A stretch of 16,893 nucleotides of DNA from assembly GCA_027490875.1 (NCBI GenBank), contig JAIXXE010000060.1:1-16893 (forward strand), read 5' to 3'. Positions 6,574 to 13,694 of this stretch are shown piece after piece; position 1 is the stretch's first letter; each line of letters starts with the position of its first letter. The DNA comes from Alphaproteobacteria bacterium (lineage in GTDB: Bacteria; Pseudomonadota; Alphaproteobacteria; UBA2136; UBA6156). A program made the position numbers and the translations under genes. The notes below the pieces were generated by a model. It ran no database searches. It saw only the letters and a program-made list of their open reading frames with translations, and was not told where the DNA came from.

Positions 6574-7755
6574 GTGATTTTGCGCTTACGCCGCCTTAGC
6601 CCCCCTTGGAAGATTTTACTATGCATGGGGCTGACCGACCTGATTTTTACGGTTCCCGTTGTGATTGCGTACTTTCAGTTTAAAGGGGTTGACCTGGCCG
6701 GGGCCTTGGCGCTGCAAGGGTTGATGCGGCTGGCGGTGATGCTATTTGAAGTGCCGACTGGCTACCTTGCCGACCGTTGGCAACGCCGCCATACCCTGTT
6801 GCTTGGGGCCGTACTGTGGGTGCTTGGCATGATGGTGCTGTGGCAGGCGACGTCGTTTTACGGGTTGGCGCTGGCACAGATAACCATTGCGCTGGCCATT
6901 GCGTGCTACTCCGGTACCCTGCAAGCCTTTATGCACGAGGCGTTGAGGGCCGAGGGGCGGCTGGCAGAAGAGGCCAAGTGGCAGGGGCGGTTGTATGCGG
7001 CGTCGTTAATCCCTTGCATGCTGGCGGCGTTGGTGGGTGGGTGGCTCTATACCCTTTCACCCCATGCGCCCGTGATTGCCACCATCGTCAGTGGGCTTTT
7101 GGGGGTGGCGCTAACCTTTATGCTGCCCAACCTGCCGCGCGAGGCTGCTGAACGCCGCCATCGTAACCCCTTTTACGACCTATGGCTGATCGCCCGCGCC
7201 AGTATGCGTGGCTCGGGCAGCCTGTGCTGGCTGCTGTTTGGCCCGACGTTGTTGATTAGCCTGACCGAGGTTTTTTATTGGGTTTTACAGGGTAAGCTGG
7301 TCGCGTTAGGTACCAGCTCGGTGCTGCTTGGTATAGCGATTGCGCTGTACAACGGAGTTGCCGCGGTGGGGGCGCTTTATTTGGCAGAGCGACTGAAGCT
7401 CTGGCCGAGACGCAGGTTTTTATTGGTGATTGCCAGCCTGCTGTTACCAGCTGGCTTGATGATGCTGAGTAATTCCCTGTGGTTCATTATTGGCGGTGGG
7501 CTGATTGGGGGGCTGATAAATGCCCTAACTTGGCCATGGCTAATTACCGCAATTAACCAAGACGTGCCCGACCATGAACGGGCAACCACCCTTTCGTTGG
7601 GGAGTTTTTACATTTCGTTGCAAACCGCCACGATGTTATTTTTGGCCCCGCTTAGTATTACATTGATGGGCCTTAACGCGACGATACTGGGATTTACGGC
7701 ACTGATTTTAGGCCTTGCGGCCTACCCGCTCTGGCGGCTGTGGCGGGCTTCGTAA
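6574..7755 (+). CDS. Major facilitator superfamily transporter
   Basis: An inner-membrane secondary transporter, 393 aa, with a hydropathy pattern fitting about 12 membrane segments. The best motif is the MFS motif A in the loop between segments 2 and 3: GYLADRWQRRHTLLLG at about 63-78, including the conserved Asp67 and basic residues. The N-terminal half carries few charges within segments. The substrate cannot be assigned; drug or metabolite export is possible. The GTG at 6574 is used as the start, with AAGG 7 bases upstream. An ATG at codon 18 would cut into the first segment. It is a single-gene unit between two terminators, and its 3' end converges on flgE. Confidence 0.88.
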   Translation: MILRLRRLSPPWKILLCMGLTDLIFTVPVVIAYFQFKGVDLAGALALQGLMRLAVMLFEVPTGYLADRWQRRHTLLLGAVLWVLGMMVLWQATSFYGLALAQITIALAIACYSGTLQAFMHEALRAEGRLAEEAKWQGRLYAASLIPCMLAALVGGWLYTLSPHAPVIATIVSGLLGVALTFMLPNLPREAAERRHRNPFYDLWLIARASMRGSGSLCWLLFGPTLLISLTEVFYWVLQGKLVALGTSSVLLGIAIALYNGVAAVGALYLAERLKLWPRRRFLLVIASLLLPAGLMMLSNSLWFIIGGGLIGGLINALTWPWLITAINQDVPDHERATTLSLGSFYISLQTATMLFLAPLSITLMGLNATILGFTALILGLAAYPLWRLWRAS

Positions 7756-7769
7756 GCCTCAACAATATG

Positions 7770-7795
7770 CTAAAAACGGCCCCAATGGGGCCGTT
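7770..7795 (-). terminator. Intrinsic terminator of flgE
   Basis: AACGGCCCC (7775-7783) and GGGGCCGTT (7787-7795) form a perfect 9-bp stem with an AAT loop. On the - strand the hairpin runs into TTTTTA, so it terminates flgE, whose stop is 17 bases before it. On the + strand no T-run follows, though the hairpin could still slow transcripts from the MFS gene. Confidence 0.88.
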
Positions 7796-7811
7796 GACCT
7801 TCCGACTTAGT

Positions 7812-9461
7812 CTAGCGTAGCTGCAGCAGCTCGTTCAGCATTTGGTCGACGGTGGTAATAACTTTGGAACTGGCTTGGAAGGCACGCTGGGCCACAATCA
7901 TGTTGCTGAACTCACCCGCGATGTCGGTGGTGGAGCCTTCCAAGGCACCGCCCACAATCCGGCCCGTTCCACCAACGCCCGGCTGCTTGAGGAGGGCCTG
8001 ACCGCTGCTTTCCGTGGTGCGCAGCAAGCTGCCTGAAATCGTTTCTAGCCCGCGTGGGTTTTGAAAGACTGCCAGTACAATTTTGTACAGACGCTTGGTT
8101 TCGCCGTTGGTAAAGGTGCCGTTCACAAAGCCGTTTTCATCGACCTGAATCCCGCTGAGCGAGCCTGCCCCGAAACCATCTTGGTTCACCGAGCTAGTGT
8201 TAAAGCTCGCGGCCAGTTGGGTTACGCCATCATTCCCCAACCCATCGCGGAGCTGAGCTTGGTTGGTAACGGTGAAGGTTCCCATCGCGAGAGATGAAAT
8301 GGGCGCTGTTTCGTCAAAGTCGGTTGATACGGTGACGCGCACGGAGCTGGTCGGGAAGTAGATTTCCCGCGTACCGGTAGCGGAAATCTGGGCGATACCC
8401 CCTTCAATCAGGGCGCCACCAGTCCCGTTACCGGCACGCAATTCGTAGGTTGGCGTGGCAGTTTTAACCAGCGTATATTGGCCGGGGCTAAAGGTATTGC
8501 TCTCGGAAGAAACATCCAGAAAGTGGTTGGCAAACGTGGCAGGAACCGTGCCGGATGGCGTTGCCACATTACCGCCAACATACTGGCCGAAATCGAGCGT
8601 GATACTGCTTGGGCTGACCCCGCCTGCCCAGACAGCGCTCATGGACGTACCGGTGGCGTACTTAAGCGAGCCTGTTGGGGTGAACTGGAGCGTTCCGTTG
8701 CCAGCGCGGGTGTTGGTGCCTGGTACGCCGCCTTGCAGATTGCGGCCATCGGTAAAGATGGTCCAATCCCAAGAGTTTGCCGCACGTTTGGAAAAGCCTA
8801 CGGTAAGGTCCCGCGCTCCCCCTTGGGCATCGTACACGCGTACGTCGGTGATGTAGTCGAATTGGGTTGGTGCGGCGACCATATTGTTAAGATTGGTGAC
8901 GAGAGACAGCGTGGTGTTGTAATTAGGGTTTAACGCCCGGGTGGCCGTTAGGTTGGCATCAATTGCAAGGCTGCTGGTGGCCTGTGAGCTCACGCCCACA
9001 CTTTGCAGTTCAATGGCGCGTGGGTCTTGCAAGTTCAGAACGTTACCGGCGGAATCGGTCTTCCAGCCCTGCAGATAGAAACCATCGGGGTTCACCAAGT
9101 AGCCTTCGCGGTCTTCGGCAAAACTACCGGCGCGGGTAAAGAAGAAGTTGGTGCTGGAGGCTGTTGTTTTGCTATCGGAAACCCGAAACATGCCGTTGCC
9201 CGAAATGGCCAAATCGGTCTTGCTCGTGCTGGTGACAAAGCTCCCTTGGTTGGATTGGTCGCGGCTGATGTTGGTATCAACGCCACCCGCGTTATAGGCA
9301 ACCCCTTGGCCGCTGGTGGTAACCAGCTGAGAGAACAGACTGCGGCTGGATTTATACCCCACCGTGTTGGTGTTGGCCAAGTTATCCGAGATAACAGAAA
9401 TAGCCTGACCCTGCGCCCCAAGCCCACTCACGCTGGCGGTCATTGCTCCGAATAAACCCAT
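7812..9461 (-). CDS. flgE: Flagellar hook protein FlgE
   Basis: The subunit of the flexible hook joining rod and filament. It is exported through the flagellar type III apparatus and polymerises outside the cell under the FlgD cap. The N terminus has the rod/hook D0 signature: SVSGLGAQGQAISVISDNLA at 10-29, then NTNTVGYK at 30-37. LAISGNGMF follows near 84-92. The C terminus has the matching D0 helix, with SNMIVAQRAFQASSKVITTV before the last 11 residues. The centre is variable and Thr/Ser/Gly rich. At 549 aa it is longer than the enteric protein (about 400) but within the alphaproteobacterial range. AAAGGA lies 8 bases before the ATG. A sigma-54-type promoter lies in the 63-base gap after flgD, and the gene ends at a strong terminator, so it can be transcribed alone at high level. 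Confidence 0.96.
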   Translation of the reverse strand: MGLFGAMTASVSGLGAQGQAISVISDNLANTNTVGYKSSRSLFSQLVTTSGQGVAYNAGGVDTNISRDQSNQGSFVTSTSKTDLAISGNGMFRVSDSKTTASSTNFFFTRAGSFAEDREGYLVNPDGFYLQGWKTDSAGNVLNLQDPRAIELQSVGVSSQATSSLAIDANLTATRALNPNYNTTLSLVTNLNNMVAAPTQFDYITDVRVYDAQGGARDLTVGFSKRAANSWDWTIFTDGRNLQGGVPGTNTRAGNGTLQFTPTGSLKYATGTSMSAVWAGGVSPSSITLDFGQYVGGNVATPSGTVPATFANHFLDVSSESNTFSPGQYTLVKTATPTYELRAGNGTGGALIEGGIAQISATGTREIYFPTSSVRVTVSTDFDETAPISSLAMGTFTVTNQAQLRDGLGNDGVTQLAASFNTSSVNQDGFGAGSLSGIQVDENGFVNGTFTNGETKRLYKIVLAVFQNPRGLETISGSLLRTTESSGQALLKQPGVGGTGRIVGGALEGSTTDIAGEFSNMIVAQRAFQASSKVITTVDQMLNELLQLR

Positions 9462-9507
9462 GATATGCGTCCTTTATTTTAATGCTGTGGTTTTATAGTT
9501 TAAGTAA

Positions 9508-9523
9508 TGCAGGGTTCGTGCCA
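9508..9523 (-). promoter_or_regulatory. Sigma-54 (RpoN) promoter of flgE
   Basis: Read on the - strand the sequence is TGGCACGAACCCTGCA. The -24 half (YTGGCACG) matches consensus completely, and the -12 half (CTGCA against TTGCW) matches 4 of 5. The essential GG and GC are exactly 10 bases apart. Transcription would begin near 9498, giving a leader of about 36 bases before the flgE ATG. It starts 2 bases after the flgD stop codon, in the only place a flgE-specific promoter could sit. It implies dependence on RpoN and an enhancer-binding activator of the FlbD/FleQ type. Confidence 0.78.
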
Positions 9524-9524
9524 A

Positions 9525-10202
9525 CTACTGACGCACGCCAATGACGCTGGTCGCATCGATGCTGCGGCCATCGGCCATTTGCAGCGATACCTTGTTGGCG
9601 TCGTTTAAAATACTACTCACAGTGCCAAAGACATAGCCGGTGCTGGGGCGAACTTTATTGTCGGAGTCGGTGGCTCTTACCCGCAGGGTAAAGGTTTCGC
9701 CGCTCACCAGTTGGCCGTTGCTGTCCTTGCCATCCCACACCATGGTCTTGACCCCTTTGCTTGGATCGCCATTGAGGGTGCGTACCACTTGGCCGTTGGT
9801 GTTGTTCAAAATTTCCAGGCTCACCCGCGTGGCCCCTTCGCCAGCCTCATAACCAATGGTCGTGGCCGTACCGTCCCGCTTCAGCAAATTACCAGGGCCC
9901 AAGACCGACCGACCTAGGTAGCTGTTGGCCAAGGTCTGCTGGCCAAAATCACGCTCGGAGACCAACCGTTCCAGCAAGTTGTTGCCGTTAATTTGCTGCT
10001 CCAGACTACTAAACTGGGCAATCTGGCTGGTAAACTCGGTGCCTTCCATGGGGTTGAGCGGGTCTTGGTTTTCCAGCTGGGCGACCAACAACTTCAGGAA
10101 GGTATCGAAGTTAACCGAATTCAACGCCGAGGCATTTTTGGCAGAGGCGCCAAGACCAGCAGCAGCCGTGGTGACATTGGTGGCGGAGGTGGTGAGCGAC
10201 AT
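9525..10202 (-). CDS. flgD: Flagellar hook capping/scaffold protein FlgD
   Basis: FlgD forms the temporary cap at which FlgE monomers assemble, and is exported through the flagellar type III system. The family signature is near the N terminus: FDTFLKLLVAQLENQDPLNP at 32-51, then MEGTEFTSQIAQFSSLEQQ at 52-70. The middle and C-terminal part (about 95-225) fits the FlgD Tudor/Ig-like domains, with VVRTLNGDPSKGVKTMVWDG and SGETFTLRVRA. Length 225 aa, as expected. GAGGA lies 9 bases before the ATG. It follows fliK after 42 bases without an obvious promoter or terminator, so fliK-flgD is read as one unit, with flgE downstream under its own promoter. Confidence 0.96.
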   Translation of the reverse strand: MSLTTSATNVTTAAAGLGASAKNASALNSVNFDTFLKLLVAQLENQDPLNPMEGTEFTSQIAQFSSLEQQINGNNLLERLVSERDFGQQTLANSYLGRSVLGPGNLLKRDGTATTIGYEAGEGATRVSLEILNNTNGQVVRTLNGDPSKGVKTMVWDGKDSNGQLVSGETFTLRVRATDSDNKVRPSTGYVFGTVSSILNDANKVSLQMADGRSIDATSVIGVRQ

Positions 10203-10244
10203 AGGGTGTTCCTCTGGGTTGCTTAGGTTAAGTTTGGGTGTTCG

Positions 10245-11948
10245 TTATGCATCAACATCAAGCAGCTGGGTCGGGGCCATCCAGCGTGGTGCATTGGGCG
10301 CGAGCGTTTCTACGTCGCTGTAGTCGGTTCCGTCGGTGCTGGTTGCGCTATTGCGGTTACCCGATTCAGAGCCCGCAAAGGGGTTGCGGGCGTTGGGCTG
10401 TTGATCGTTGCTTTGCTGCTGACCCAGCATCAGGCTCAGGCCTTGGTCGCCAATTTTAAGACCGGCATCGAGGAAGCTCTGGCGCAAGGTCGGTAGCTCG
10501 CGGGCCAGGTTTTCTACTACCGCCGGTTCTTGGGCTGAAATAGTGCCTTGGACTTGCCCATTTTCAATCCGCAGATGAATCTCCAATCGGCCCAACTCGG
10601 GGGGGTTTAACGTCATGTGCACGGTACCGCCTTGGCCGTTAAGCAGCAGGGGCTGAATGGCAAGCTGTACTTGCCTTGCGGCCTGGGCTTGGTAGGCTTG
10701 CTCCAGCCGTGCGGCAAAGTCGGGCCGTGCGACGGCTTCGGCTGCAGCGGCAGCGCTTGTCAGCGTGGTCGGCAGTGCCGTGGCATTGGCCACTGTGTGG
10801 GCGGAGACTGGTGGTTGCTCGAAGGTAATTTCGGTCAGGTTTTCTGCACCACTGCCAACACTTGGGGTTGAGGGGGTGAGCACATGAATCTGGGCTTGCC
10901 CATCGGCTGTTTCCAGCAACCGGTAGAGTGTGGTGCCCGTGGATACGGTGGGGGCAGCAACAGCCTCAACCGGCCCTGATGCCGGTGCGGTACGGCCATT
11001 TTTTACCTGCGCCGCTAATGCGCCGGGCAGTGGCAGCTGCAGCGTTGTTTCGGCCTGTCCTGCTGGGGTGGCGGCCACTTGCAACGAAACCGCTAGGCTG
11101 GCTTCGCTGACAGGGGTGCGGGCCAGCATGATGGGCATTGCCGCTGGTGCTGGTGCGCCTTCTGGTTGCAACACCGCCAAGGTATCGGGGGTGGACTGCG
11201 CCCGCGCCTGAACCCCAGCCCACGCACTGCGGGTGAGCGTAACCTGTACCTGAGTTACCGACACTTGCAGCTGCGTTTGCACGCTCTGCCCCGCTGGCAG
11301 CTGAAGCGTTTGGGCCTGTGCTGGCGTTAGTATGGAGGCCAACAAAACAGCTGCTAAACCGGCTTCCTGCTGGCTGCCCAGGCCAGTGGCTTCATCGGGC
11401 GTGCTTAACCCCAATTGCTGATTAAGCAGTGTCATCATGGTTTCAATGCGGGTGGCCAAGGCTTGGGCTTCGTCGGCGGGCATGCCAAGCTGCGTCAGCG
11501 CGTTGGCCAAATCACCAGTGGGGCCTTTTTTGCCAAGCGTGAGGCCGCCTTCCACGGTAAGCTGATGGTAAAGCACAGTCAGGCGCTGCACCAAAACCTG
11601 TACAGCCACCAGCTCGCCACCAACCTGCACCGTAATGCCGGCTTCGGTTAATGGAACGTCCAGCGTAACAGGCGCCGGAGCTGCACTGGTGTTTTCTGGA
11701 GCAGTTGCAACCGTTGGTGTTGCACCTTTGGCTTCAGCGGCGGCTATGGCAGGTTCAACGATTGCAGCTGGTTTGGCTTCTGTGACGGGGGCTAGCTGCC
11801 ACGCATCGGTGGCTTCGGCATCGGCAACCAATGACTGAAACAGCCCTTGGGGCGCCGAGCCCTCGGTGGCCCCTGCGGCGGCATTCATAAACCCTGGCAC
11901 TTGGCCTGGTGCGCCTAGCAGGGCGCCAAGAGAAAGTGAATCGGCCAT
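10245..11948 (-). CDS. fliK: Flagellar hook-length control protein FliK
   Basis: FliK measures hook length during export and then makes FlhB switch from rod/hook to filament substrates. The protein is 567 aa and typical in layout: a long N-terminal two-thirds rich in Ala, Gln, Thr and Val (to about 420), then a conserved C-terminal domain at about 427-512. That domain carries VQLAIQPLLL, the diagnostic LNPPELGRLEIHLRI (447-461) and LPTLRQSFLDAGL, followed by a disordered Gln/Asn/Ser-rich tail. Identification rests on that motif plus the adjacent flgD and flgE. The ribosome-binding site is weak (AAGAAAG well upstream). It is divergent from the FlhB-domain gene with a 110-base gap. Its partner in switching is therefore represented by a related domain next door. 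Confidence 0.93.
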   Translation of the reverse strand: MADSLSLGALLGAPGQVPGFMNAAAGATEGSAPQGLFQSLVADAEATDAWQLAPVTEAKPAAIVEPAIAAAEAKGATPTVATAPENTSAAPAPVTLDVPLTEAGITVQVGGELVAVQVLVQRLTVLYHQLTVEGGLTLGKKGPTGDLANALTQLGMPADEAQALATRIETMMTLLNQQLGLSTPDEATGLGSQQEAGLAAVLLASILTPAQAQTLQLPAGQSVQTQLQVSVTQVQVTLTRSAWAGVQARAQSTPDTLAVLQPEGAPAPAAMPIMLARTPVSEASLAVSLQVAATPAGQAETTLQLPLPGALAAQVKNGRTAPASGPVEAVAAPTVSTGTTLYRLLETADGQAQIHVLTPSTPSVGSGAENLTEITFEQPPVSAHTVANATALPTTLTSAAAAAEAVARPDFAARLEQAYQAQAARQVQLAIQPLLLNGQGGTVHMTLNPPELGRLEIHLRIENGQVQGTISAQEPAVVENLARELPTLRQSFLDAGLKIGDQGLSLMLGQQQSNDQQPNARNPFAGSESGNRNSATSTDGTDYSDVETLAPNAPRWMAPTQLLDVDA

Positions 11949-12058
11949 AGCGTTAGGGTCTTTCTTGCGTTACAATTGCTACGAACAGCGCGGGGCCAAC
12001 CCGAGAGCAAGGAGAGAGAGCCGGTTGAGCCCCACACCGTCGTAGAAAAGATAATGCA

Positions 12059-12355
12059 ATGAACGTGCCAACCAACCCCGCCCCCCCTCGGCCGCTTAAG
12101 GCCGCCGCCTTGCAGTACGCCCAGGGCAGCACCAGCGCCCCAAAGCTTACCGCCAAGGGCCATGCCGCCGTGGCCGAACGTATCATTGCCCTTGCCCAGC
12201 AACATAATATCCCGCTGCATCAGGATGCAGACCTGATTGAAATCCTGGATAAGGTTGAGCTGGATACCGAAATCCCCCTCGAAGTTTATGCCGTCGTGGC
12301 TGAAATTTTTGCCTACCTTTACCGTACCAACCAAGCCGCGCGTACCGCCCGATGA
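12059..12355 (+). CDS. Stand-alone FlhB C-terminal-domain-like protein (FlhX/YlqH type)
   Basis: A 98-residue protein resembling the cytoplasmic domain of FlhB/YscU export-switch proteins without the membrane part. Visible is AAALQYAQGSTSAPKLTAKG at 15-34 (compare 'AVALrYd..kd.aP.vvAKG' in FlhB), then helices ERIIALAQQHNIPLHQDADLI (40-60), ILDKVELDTEIPLEVYAVVAEIFAYLYR (62-89). The autocleavage motif NPTH that normally precedes this region in FlhB is absent. Thus it mimics FlhB-CC, the C-terminal fragment left after cleavage. In Helicobacter pylori the similar FlhX is known to substitute for that fragment. It heads a tightly packed operon with fliO and fliP and is divergent from fliK. A role in export-substrate switching is inferred. 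No clear Shine-Dalgarno is visible before the ATG. Confidence 0.85.
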   Translation: MNVPTNPAPPRPLKAAALQYAQGSTSAPKLTAKGHAAVAERIIALAQQHNIPLHQDADLIEILDKVELDTEIPLEVYAVVAEIFAYLYRTNQAARTAR

Positions 12356-12612
12356 TCCCCCCTGCCTTGCCCTCTGACCTGCCCGCGTTGCTGGAAGTTC
12401 TGGCCAACCCAGACCATCCGGCGTTTATGCAGGCGCTTGCGCAGCTGAAGGATGTTGCGGTGGCCGACCTAACCTATCCCGTTGCCACCGCCTGGTTGGC
12501 ACAGCTGGATGTTACGCTGATTCGACTGCAACAGCAGCATACCGAAGCCGCGACCCTACTGGCCAGTTTACGCCAGCAGGTGGCGGCCAGTTCGGCCTAC
12601 CGAGGGGGCTAG
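12352..12612 (+). CDS. Small helical protein of unknown function in the fliO operon
   Basis: I do not recognise a family. The 86-residue protein is predicted to be largely helical: LPALLEVLANPDHPAFMQALAQL, then VATAWLAQLDVTLIRLQQQHTEAATLLASLRQQVAAS. The second half shows heptad-like leucines suggesting a coiled coil. There is no signal peptide or membrane segment. Its ATG overlaps the stop of the FlhB-like gene (ATGA), and fliO begins 3 bases after its stop, so it is translationally coupled on both sides. Size, helicity and position between type III export genes would fit an export chaperone or regulator of the FliT/FlgN kind, but no sequence motif shows this. The frame is real by the criteria of coupling and lack of a better overlapping frame. 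Confidence 0.68.
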   Translation: MIPPALPSDLPALLEVLANPDHPAFMQALAQLKDVAVADLTYPVATAWLAQLDVTLIRLQQQHTEAATLLASLRQQVAASSAYRGG

Positions 12613-12615
12613 GCC

Positions 12616-12930
12616 ATGTTGAGTTTTGGTACTGGGTTGCATGCTGTGGCGATGTTGGTGTTGGTCATTGGGTTGATTTTGGGCCTTGGGTGGGTGCTGC
12701 GCACCTACGGCACACGCCTTGGGCTGACCAAAACCCACCCGCAGAACGGCTTGCAGGTACGGCAACGGTTGCCACTTTCCGCCCAGCATACCTTGCTGGA
12801 GATAACCGATACGGCACGGCGTTATTTGATTGTTTTAAGCCCCCAAGGTGCCACCCTTATCAATCAGGAGTCGCTCCCAAGCCCTACCATCACAACCCCA
12901 GCCCCACGCCCACGAAAGCCCCGCCGATGA
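12616..12930 (+). CDS. fliO: Flagellar biosynthetic protein FliO
   Basis: An inner-membrane accessory protein that helps assemble or stabilise the FliP ring of the flagellar type III export gate. At 104 aa it is typically small. One membrane segment lies at about 7-28 (AVAMLVLVIGLILGLGWVL). The cytoplasmic domain has the usual order of short conserved pieces: LQVRQRLPLSAQHTLLEI, then ARRYLIVLSPQGATLI. The tail is Pro/Arg rich. FliO is poorly conserved, so the call leans on topology, the 'QRLPL...H.LLEI' pattern and its position directly before fliP, with a 4-base ATGA overlap. Confidence 0.87.
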   Translation: MLSFGTGLHAVAMLVLVIGLILGLGWVLRTYGTRLGLTKTHPQNGLQVRQRLPLSAQHTLLEITDTARRYLIVLSPQGATLINQESLPSPTITTPAPRPRKPRR

Positions 12931-13694
12931 CCCGATGGTTAGCCCTGTTAGCCCTGCTCTTTGTGCCTTTAAGTGGATGGGCGCAGGACTTGCCCCTGAA
13001 CGTCAGCATCGGCAGCGATGTGTTAAGCAGCCAGCGTATCTTTCAGTTGGTCGCGCTGATTACGGTGCTCTCGTTGGCACCCAGCGTGTTGATGATGGTG
13101 ACCAGCTTTGTGCGAATTGTCGTAGTATTTTCCTTCCTGCGCAACGCGATTGGCCTGCAAAGCAGCCCACCCAACGGCGTGATGGTAGGGCTGGCGCTGT
13201 TCCTGACGTCGTTTATTATGGCACCGACCTTTCAGGCCGCCTACCAACAAGGGCTACAGCCGTACCTGAACAATCAGATTACCGAAACCCAAGCCTTCAG
13301 CCGCACCACGCAGCCATTTGCACGTTTTATGCTGGCCAATGTACGAAGTGAAGACCTAGAACTGTTTTTAGAGATGATGCCAGCCGACCAGCGCGCCGCC
13401 GTGGTGTTGCCCGGCCCGACCGTAAGCCCCGAGGCCATACGGGTTCCGCTGCAGGCCTTGGTGCCAGCCTTCATGATTTCGGAACTGCGGCGGGCGTTTG
13501 AAATTGGCTTTTTGCTGTTCCTGCCGTTCTTGGTCATCGACCTGGCAATTGCCAGTATTCTGACGTCGATGGGGATGATTACCCTACCCCCTGCCACCAT
13601 TGCGCTGCCGTTCAAGCTCATCTTTTTTGTGCTGATTGATGGTTGGCACCTGTTGGTTGGTACACTGGTGCAGAGCTTTAATCCGCCCTTATAA
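12927..13694 (+). CDS. fliP: Flagellar biosynthetic protein FliP
   Basis: The main subunit of the FliP5-FliQ4-FliR1 export gate, through which rod, hook and filament proteins pass. From the ATG at 12927 it is 255 aa. A cleavable signal peptide covers 1-19 (MTRWLALLALLFVPLSGWA, then QDLPL), as known for FliP. Membrane segments lie near 38-70, 84-104, 190-213 and 228-247. The family signatures are SFVRIVVVFSFLRNAIGLQ (60-78), SPPNGVMVGLALFLT (80-94) and PAFMISELRRAFEIGFLLFL (180-199) continuing into PFLVIDLAIASILTSMGM. The frame is open upstream to 12690, but the chosen start gives the signal peptide and the ATGA overlap with fliO. Its last codons overlap the end of the convergent TPR gene by 6 bases. 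Confidence 0.96.
   Translation: MTRWLALLALLFVPLSGWAQDLPLNVSIGSDVLSSQRIFQLVALITVLSLAPSVLMMVTSFVRIVVVFSFLRNAIGLQSSPPNGVMVGLALFLTSFIMAPTFQAAYQQGLQPYLNNQITETQAFSRTTQPFARFMLANVRSEDLELFLEMMPADQRAAVVLPGPTVSPEAIRVPLQALVPAFMISELRRAFEIGFLLFLPFLVIDLAIASILTSMGMITLPPATIALPFKLIFFVLIDGWHLLVGTLVQSFNPPL

Noticed and set aside
11968..12003. TGGCCCC-like sigma-54 site before fliK (- strand)
   Set aside because: The GG-N10-GC rule fails and only part of the -24 half matches.
12025..12055. TTGAGC ... GATAAT as a promoter for the FlhB-like gene
   Set aside because: The spacer is 19 bases and the start site would lie downstream of the ATG at 12059.
12690..12926. 79-codon upstream extension of the fliP frame
   Set aside because: It overlaps fliO in another frame; the signal peptide and ATGA overlap fix the fliP start at 12927.
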